This document shows positions 58,989-64,000 of a stretch of 64,000 bases of DNA, piece by piece (positions within the stretch are counted from its first letter, which is position 1; the number at the start of each line of letters is the position of its first letter). The notes under the pieces are model-generated. The model saw only the letters and a program-made list of their open reading frames with translations. It was not told where the DNA came from and did not search any database. The position numbers and the translations under genes are program-made. Source of the stretch: Galerina marginata (Eukaryota > Basidiomycota > Agaricomycetes > Agaricales > Galerinaceae). Where the stretch lies: assembly GCA_023014335.1 (NCBI GenBank), contig JAECYW010000002.1, positions 1,364,001 through 1,428,000 on the forward strand, given 5' to 3'.

Positions 58989-59421
58989 GGAGATGGTGGT
59001 GGGAATAGAGGAGGGCTGGCGCAGCAATGAGAGCTTTATATAGATGACAATGGGCGTGGTTTGCGTGGGAAGGCTGTCGAATCAGCGAATATCCCCAAGA
59101 GCTGGCTGTTTACCGTCAGAAAGGTATCCAGAATCAACAGAACACAGGAGATTGCGAAAGAGAGTGGCACTCTTGCGCCGATATCAATTCAAAAGCTTAT
59201 TCTTGCTTATTATCAGATAAGATAGAGTAATTAACCGACCTACGGTCACGTGCATTCAACCTCATTGTACCTCCTCCTTCCCAGCACAATCCTCGCAAAG
59301 AGAACACACCAATCTCCGCACTCCTACGTGACCCACCGAACACGACGCGCAACTTGAACCAATACATTACGGCCTTGGCTCTTCAAGCATCTGGTCGAGC
59401 ACCCGCCTCGACAAGGGTATC
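58989..59421. promoter_or_regulatory. Divergent promoter of the RNase III-like gene and POM152
   Basis: About 430 bases between divergent start codons, with an E-box CACGTG at 59247-59252. No gene is supported inside. Confidence 0.4.
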
Positions 59422-62400
59422 ATGGCCACTGCTACGCCAACTTCCAAACAACCAGCTCCAAATCCACTAATTCCCGAAAAATACTTAGATGTACCCTCAC
59501 AGAGGCTATACTACCTAAGCCTCGGACTCCTCTGCCAGGTATGCTCTGTATGGATATTTATCGTGTCAGACTTTCAGACTTCTTTGTACAGTCCATCAAA
59601 ATTCTTGACTTTGTCTGGTCATTTGCAGCGGGAGACGACCATGGAGCGACGTGTCGGAAATGGTTGCTCTTTGATTTCGCTTATTGTGTCATACTATCCC
59701 AACTTCGAATACCCCGACTTAATTACAGCAAAGCAAGCATCATTCTTCAAATAGGCCTTCTCTGGTTCTTGGAATGGAATCATGTTTGGAGGAATTAGTA
59801 TCAATGCAGGGCGCATTGCTCGGCAGTGTTGGGATCTCTTCAGGGCTCACTGGTACGTACCCATGCTCAGTCGGTTCCCGTTAACCTTTGGTAATGAATC
59901 TACTTAGACGTCACGTCAACCTCATGAGGATACTGGATTTCGCGCTCTTCTCGGCTTTGGAATCATATCCTCTACTCCTAGGTCAAGGGACGCGCATCTT
60001 CTCGGCCAACACACTGTACGAATGTCTCCAATCAGTACAGCCTATTTGAATCCGCAAAATCTCAATTATTGCTTATCCCCTTCCATTGGATTCGTTCTCG
60101 TTCCAATCGTCATGAACAATACAAACATCGCAGGTCTGAAATATTCAGTCACTCCTTTGGGTTACGATGGTTCTGGCAGGATCGACACTCACGAACTGAG
60201 CTCGAAAGAGTTGAAGTCTATAGAGCAACAGTACCGCGATAAATTGCAGGCAGTAACTCAAGCAGGGCCAGCTGCTCATAGTGCGGACGAATATGATGAG
60301 TACGACGACGACGACGACGATGTAGAATCGCAAACCGTCCACTCTAAACTCCAACACACGCAATCGCTCGCCCATATCATACTTTCACGGCCTGGGGTTA
60401 TTCGTCTGGAACGGGTTTATGACACTTCAAACGCTGATGCGCGCCTGATAATCTCAGAAGCAGTTGTCGTGCCCTGCCCACATGTGGAATTCGCGGAAGA
60501 TACACAGCAACCCATTCGTTGTGCTGGTCAGGAATCTAGCCCGCAGTTGAAAATCAACGTCCATGGTGTACCTCCCTTGAGTCTTCGATGGCTTAGGACA
60601 GTAAACGGCAATCGGGAGTCGTTTTTAGTCGAGGGTATTGAAGGAGATCACAAAGGCAATAACAAGGGTCATGTTGCAGCCCCAGATTCCACAAACGCCA
60701 CACCGATTGTGTCCAGCATCCCGACTCCTCAAGACGTGGTGATACCACTCACAGTCTCTTTGGAACAACCTGGAACATATCTTTATGCCCTGGAAGAGAT
60801 CACCGACGGTGTTGGAAATGCAATCCGTGTTGGGCTGGAAGCCCAGGTTTCCGACGGCAGCTCAGTTAGCAAGACAAAAACGACGAGGTCATTTATGGTT
60901 CTGCAAAAGCCTGCTTTCTCCTTCTCTCACTGCAGTACCGATTCCCCTATGTCTCTATTGATAGGCTCAGAAACTAGCCTGGGTATTAAAACCACACATG
61001 CCGATCCATTCGACGCACCGTGGGATATAAACTTGGCCTATCAGCCTCTATCAGGAGGCGAAGCGAAGGGCATCAAGGTAAACAAACCATGGCGAAAGGA
61101 CTCTTAAAATTCAAGGAGACGAGAAAGATCTGTCTTTCCGCGTTAATACCCCAGGTGAATACAAAGTACTCGGAGTGAAAGGAAAGGTAACAATTCCATT
61201 GCCTTTCGTTTATTGATCCTATTGACTTACTTTTATATAGTATTGCACGGGAACAGTCCTTGCACCTGATACATGCAAAGTTATCCAAAAGCCTATGCCT
61301 TCAGCCGAAATAGAATGGAAGCGCATTCATGAGTGGTAAATACTATTTGAGCATATAGTCTGCAAATTTCTGATCATTCTACAGTTCGGGAGATACAGGT
61401 GTTTCTGCCTCCATTGTTCTCCATGGAACGCCACCATTCCAGATCTATTACCGCATGCAACGGGATAACGAACCTGCTCGCGAAATTTCGAAAACCTTCA
61501 CTACCTCTCGTGCAGAATTGACTCTACAACCCGAACGCAGTGGCCACTACAACTTCGTGTTTACCTATATTAGCGATGCGAATTACAGGAAAGTCGAGTT
61601 GCTTGGGCCTAGTATCGACCAGATCATACATCCTGTCGCGTCGGCAGACTTCTCGGACTCGCATGGTATAGGCAGGGGCAAAAGAATCTTGAGCACATGT
61701 TCAGGCGTTAGTGTTGATATTGCTGTGGATTTAAAGGTAGGGTTTTATTCCTTTGACAGTGTAGTCAGTTAACCGTTATGTTATGCTATTCAGGGAACGG
61801 GACCTTGGAATTTAGAAATTCAAGTCATTGGCCCGCAAACCACCGAAAACATTCTAATTCAAGGAATCGAGACATCTAAGAAAACCATCAAAGTTCCAAT
61901 CCCAAAAGAATTAGAGTCAACGAGCGGAGCTTTCGAAATCGATCTTGGTGAGCAATCGCTTGTCTGATATTTCAGAACAGCTTATATGGCCCCAGTGAGC
62001 GTGGAGGATGCGTCTCAATGCAAGCGGCCGTTATCAGCACCAGGGGTCGAGGTTAAAGTGAAACGTGTCGTGGTAAGTTTGCAACTTGCGCTCCGCGCGA
62101 TTCTTTCTGAGGTGTTATGTGTCTAGCCTACTGTCCGATTCTACGGTACAGACCAAGAACGGACGTGTCGTCGTCACTGAAAATGAAAGGGCCAGCCTGC
62201 CTCTTCGATTAACAGGCGACGGGGTAAGTCACTCAATTTCTCTAACATATGCTCACATCATTCTCATTCTCATTTACCCTTTTCACTCTCAAGCCATGGC
62301 GCATCAAGTACAGGAGGAGGGAAACAGGCAATGTGCTGACAACCACTTTACATGACCGAAATAGCAACCTGCAAGTCACAGAGAAGGGTGTATATGAAAT

Positions 62401-64000
62401 CCAAGCTGTAAGGGACCACTGTAGCTGCTTTAAATGGGGTGCTGACACTTCCTTTGGCAGGTCGCTGACTCTCAGTGTCCCGGTACAGTTGCAGCTGATG
62501 CATCGACTTACATTGTGGATTGGATCCCGAGACCGTCCGCTAAACTATCTCCTTCGACCCCTGCTATATACGAAACTCACAATGGATCGCATATCCTCCG
62601 ACCTATTTGTGAAGGCGTAAATGATCATGTTGACCTCGAATTGACCGGTAGGTGCAATAAACTCTGTTGAAACGCAATCTTACTGTAAATATGCCAGGAC
62701 GCCCACCTTTCGAAATCATGTATAACATCGCGCAGGACAACGAAATGGGTGGAACCAAAATTTTGGGTCAACCTACGTTCAATAGCATACAGCCACACAC
62801 GCGCTTCCAGCTGCACACTTCCACTCCTGGCAGGATGTATTATGAGGTCAAACAAGTTGGGGATGCGGCCTACCCTTTGTCCAGACACAATGATCTGGTG
62901 ATCCCTCGATCGCAGAGGCTTCTATTTGAACAGCAGGTCTCTGTCCGTCCTTCAGCTCGTTTCAGGAATCGAAATCGACTCGCCTACTGCCTCAATGACG
63001 CATTGGTTCCCCTGGACCCCGCGTCAACTGATGGGTTTGTGATTCTGGAGGGCACGGCGCCATTCACTGTGGAACTCTCGATCAAAAACATCGCCGCCAG
63101 CCACATCGACAAGAAAGCCGTTCAAGTACCAACCAATACTTGGAGACTTAATCTTCCAGATTACAACTTCATCTCGATCGGCCCCCATCTACTCACTATC
63201 GAAAAAGTCACAGACAGTTCAAGCTGTGAACAAGCCACTTTGGATCCTCTCCTTCGTTCTATCTGGGTGGACGTAGCCGAGACTGCGGCAATTATACCGT
63301 TTGAACGACGAGAAGACATCTGTGTTGGGGATGTTACTCAGTTCCAGCTTGAGGGTATACCGCCTTGGACGATCGCGTACGTCACGTTGTCAAATGTACT
63401 TGACCATGTCTCTTACCTTCTACCTTCAGATATAAAACCAATGGCAAATCGTACACACAAGAAGCTAAAACGTCGCCAGTTCTCCCTTCTGCAGCAGCAA
63501 TCAGGGTTGTTTACTGTCACCAGCATTGCTCATCAACAGAAAATGTGTAAAGCCGCAGTCACGGACCTCAGATTCAAAGTCCACGACCTTCCATCTGCTC
63601 AGGTTGGTCACGGAAAGAAAATATTTCAAGATATTCATGAAGGTATTGTTCTTAACTTTCTTAGGTTAAATCTACATTTCTTAATGTTTTTCTTCAGGTG
63701 ACCAGGCTGAGATTGTATTTACCCTCATCGGAGAACCGCCTTTCACGTTCACATATCAGCGATCTGAGCTTGCTCCGAAAGGCGGGATCGGCAAGATCCT
63801 CGAGACGCACACGGTTTCTCGTGTCCACGCCAATGAATACTCAATATTCTCCGCTCTAGAAGGTAAGGATGGATTTTATAATAAATATAAATTTTCAGCA
63901 CCGACGAATTCTCCAACAGGAACGTGGACAGTGACTTCCATATCAGATCGCTACTGTCGTTATCCTCCAGCAAAGCCAGATTTGGTAGTAGAAAAACGCA
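59422..64000 (+). CDS. POM152: Nucleoporin POM152 (partial at the right edge, four apparent +1 shifts)
   Basis: POM152 is the transmembrane ring nucleoporin whose lumenal part is a chain of immunoglobulin-like repeats. The exon starting at 59422 gives PEKYLDVPSQRLYYLSLGLLCQ, then after an intron to 59592 the membrane spans KWLLFDFAYCVILSQLRIPRL and SIILQIGLLWFLDG, and the lumenal start HLLGQHTVRMSPISTAYLNP. Repeats follow with the signature GxPPF (VHGVPPLSLRWLR, LHGTPPFQIYYR, LTGRPPFEIMYNIA, LEGIPPWTIAY, LIGEPPFTFTYQ). About 15 exons run to base 64000, where the last repeat is cut. The frame is broken four times by one extra base each (near 59773, 61098, 62153 and 63479), while everything between is well preserved. 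One intron (61948-61980) would be only 33 nt. Confidence 0.9.

Noticed and set aside
1..64000. tRNA, rRNA or CRISPR features
   Set aside because: No cloverleaf with box A/B or regularly spaced repeat array was recognised by eye on either strand. A covariance-model scan could still find a tRNA I missed.

Overview
The window is nuclear DNA from a filamentous basidiomycete, most likely an agaricomycete (mushroom-forming fungus). The genes are split by many short GT-AG introns of about 44-70 nt, several with tiny exons. The gene set is fungal and basidiomycete-like: a fungal class IV-type chitin synthase, the DASH subunit Ask1, a basidiomycete-type G-alpha, POM152 and GH51. No rRNA, tRNA or CRISPR array was recognised. 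All gene models were spliced by eye and checked for reading-frame agreement across introns.

Left part (1-17 kb) is mostly housekeeping: a possible truncated gene at the edge, COG8, a multi-pass membrane protein, a short protein with a lipid-transfer-like N-terminus, a Ser/Thr-rich single-pass membrane protein, a G-alpha subunit, a RidA-family deaminase, proteasome alpha-5 and an inositol monophosphatase-like enzyme. From 17 to 21 kb the DNA is decayed, with a retroelement reverse-transcriptase tail, a diverged tandem repeat and a broken sugar transporter. From 21 to 28 kb lie two divergent secreted glycosidase genes (a DUF5695-type protein and a 22-exon GH51 arabinofuranosidase). With the dead transporter they look like a small plant cell-wall sugar locus.

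ASK1 follows, with two MluI-cell-cycle boxes in its promoter, then about 4.3 kb of AT-rich, gene-free DNA with palindromes and inverted repeats (30.5-34.8 kb). The right half (34.8-64 kb) is gene dense: two unknown conserved proteins, a Whi2-like BTB protein, the chitin synthase, a Pdr16/Sec14-like lipid transfer protein, a 1376-residue disordered Ser-rich protein, a CorA-type magnesium transporter, a membrane-anchored thioredoxin, an RNase III-like/dsRBD protein, and POM152 running to the right edge.

The most unusual signal is a set of seven apparent single-base insertions, and no deletions, in four otherwise well-preserved conserved genes (G-alpha, proteasome alpha-5, IMPase and four in POM152). 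About 20 kb of other coding sequence between them shows none. Three of the seven share the context NNC-T-GTY. Sequence error is the simplest explanation; RNA and ribosome-profiling data would decide.
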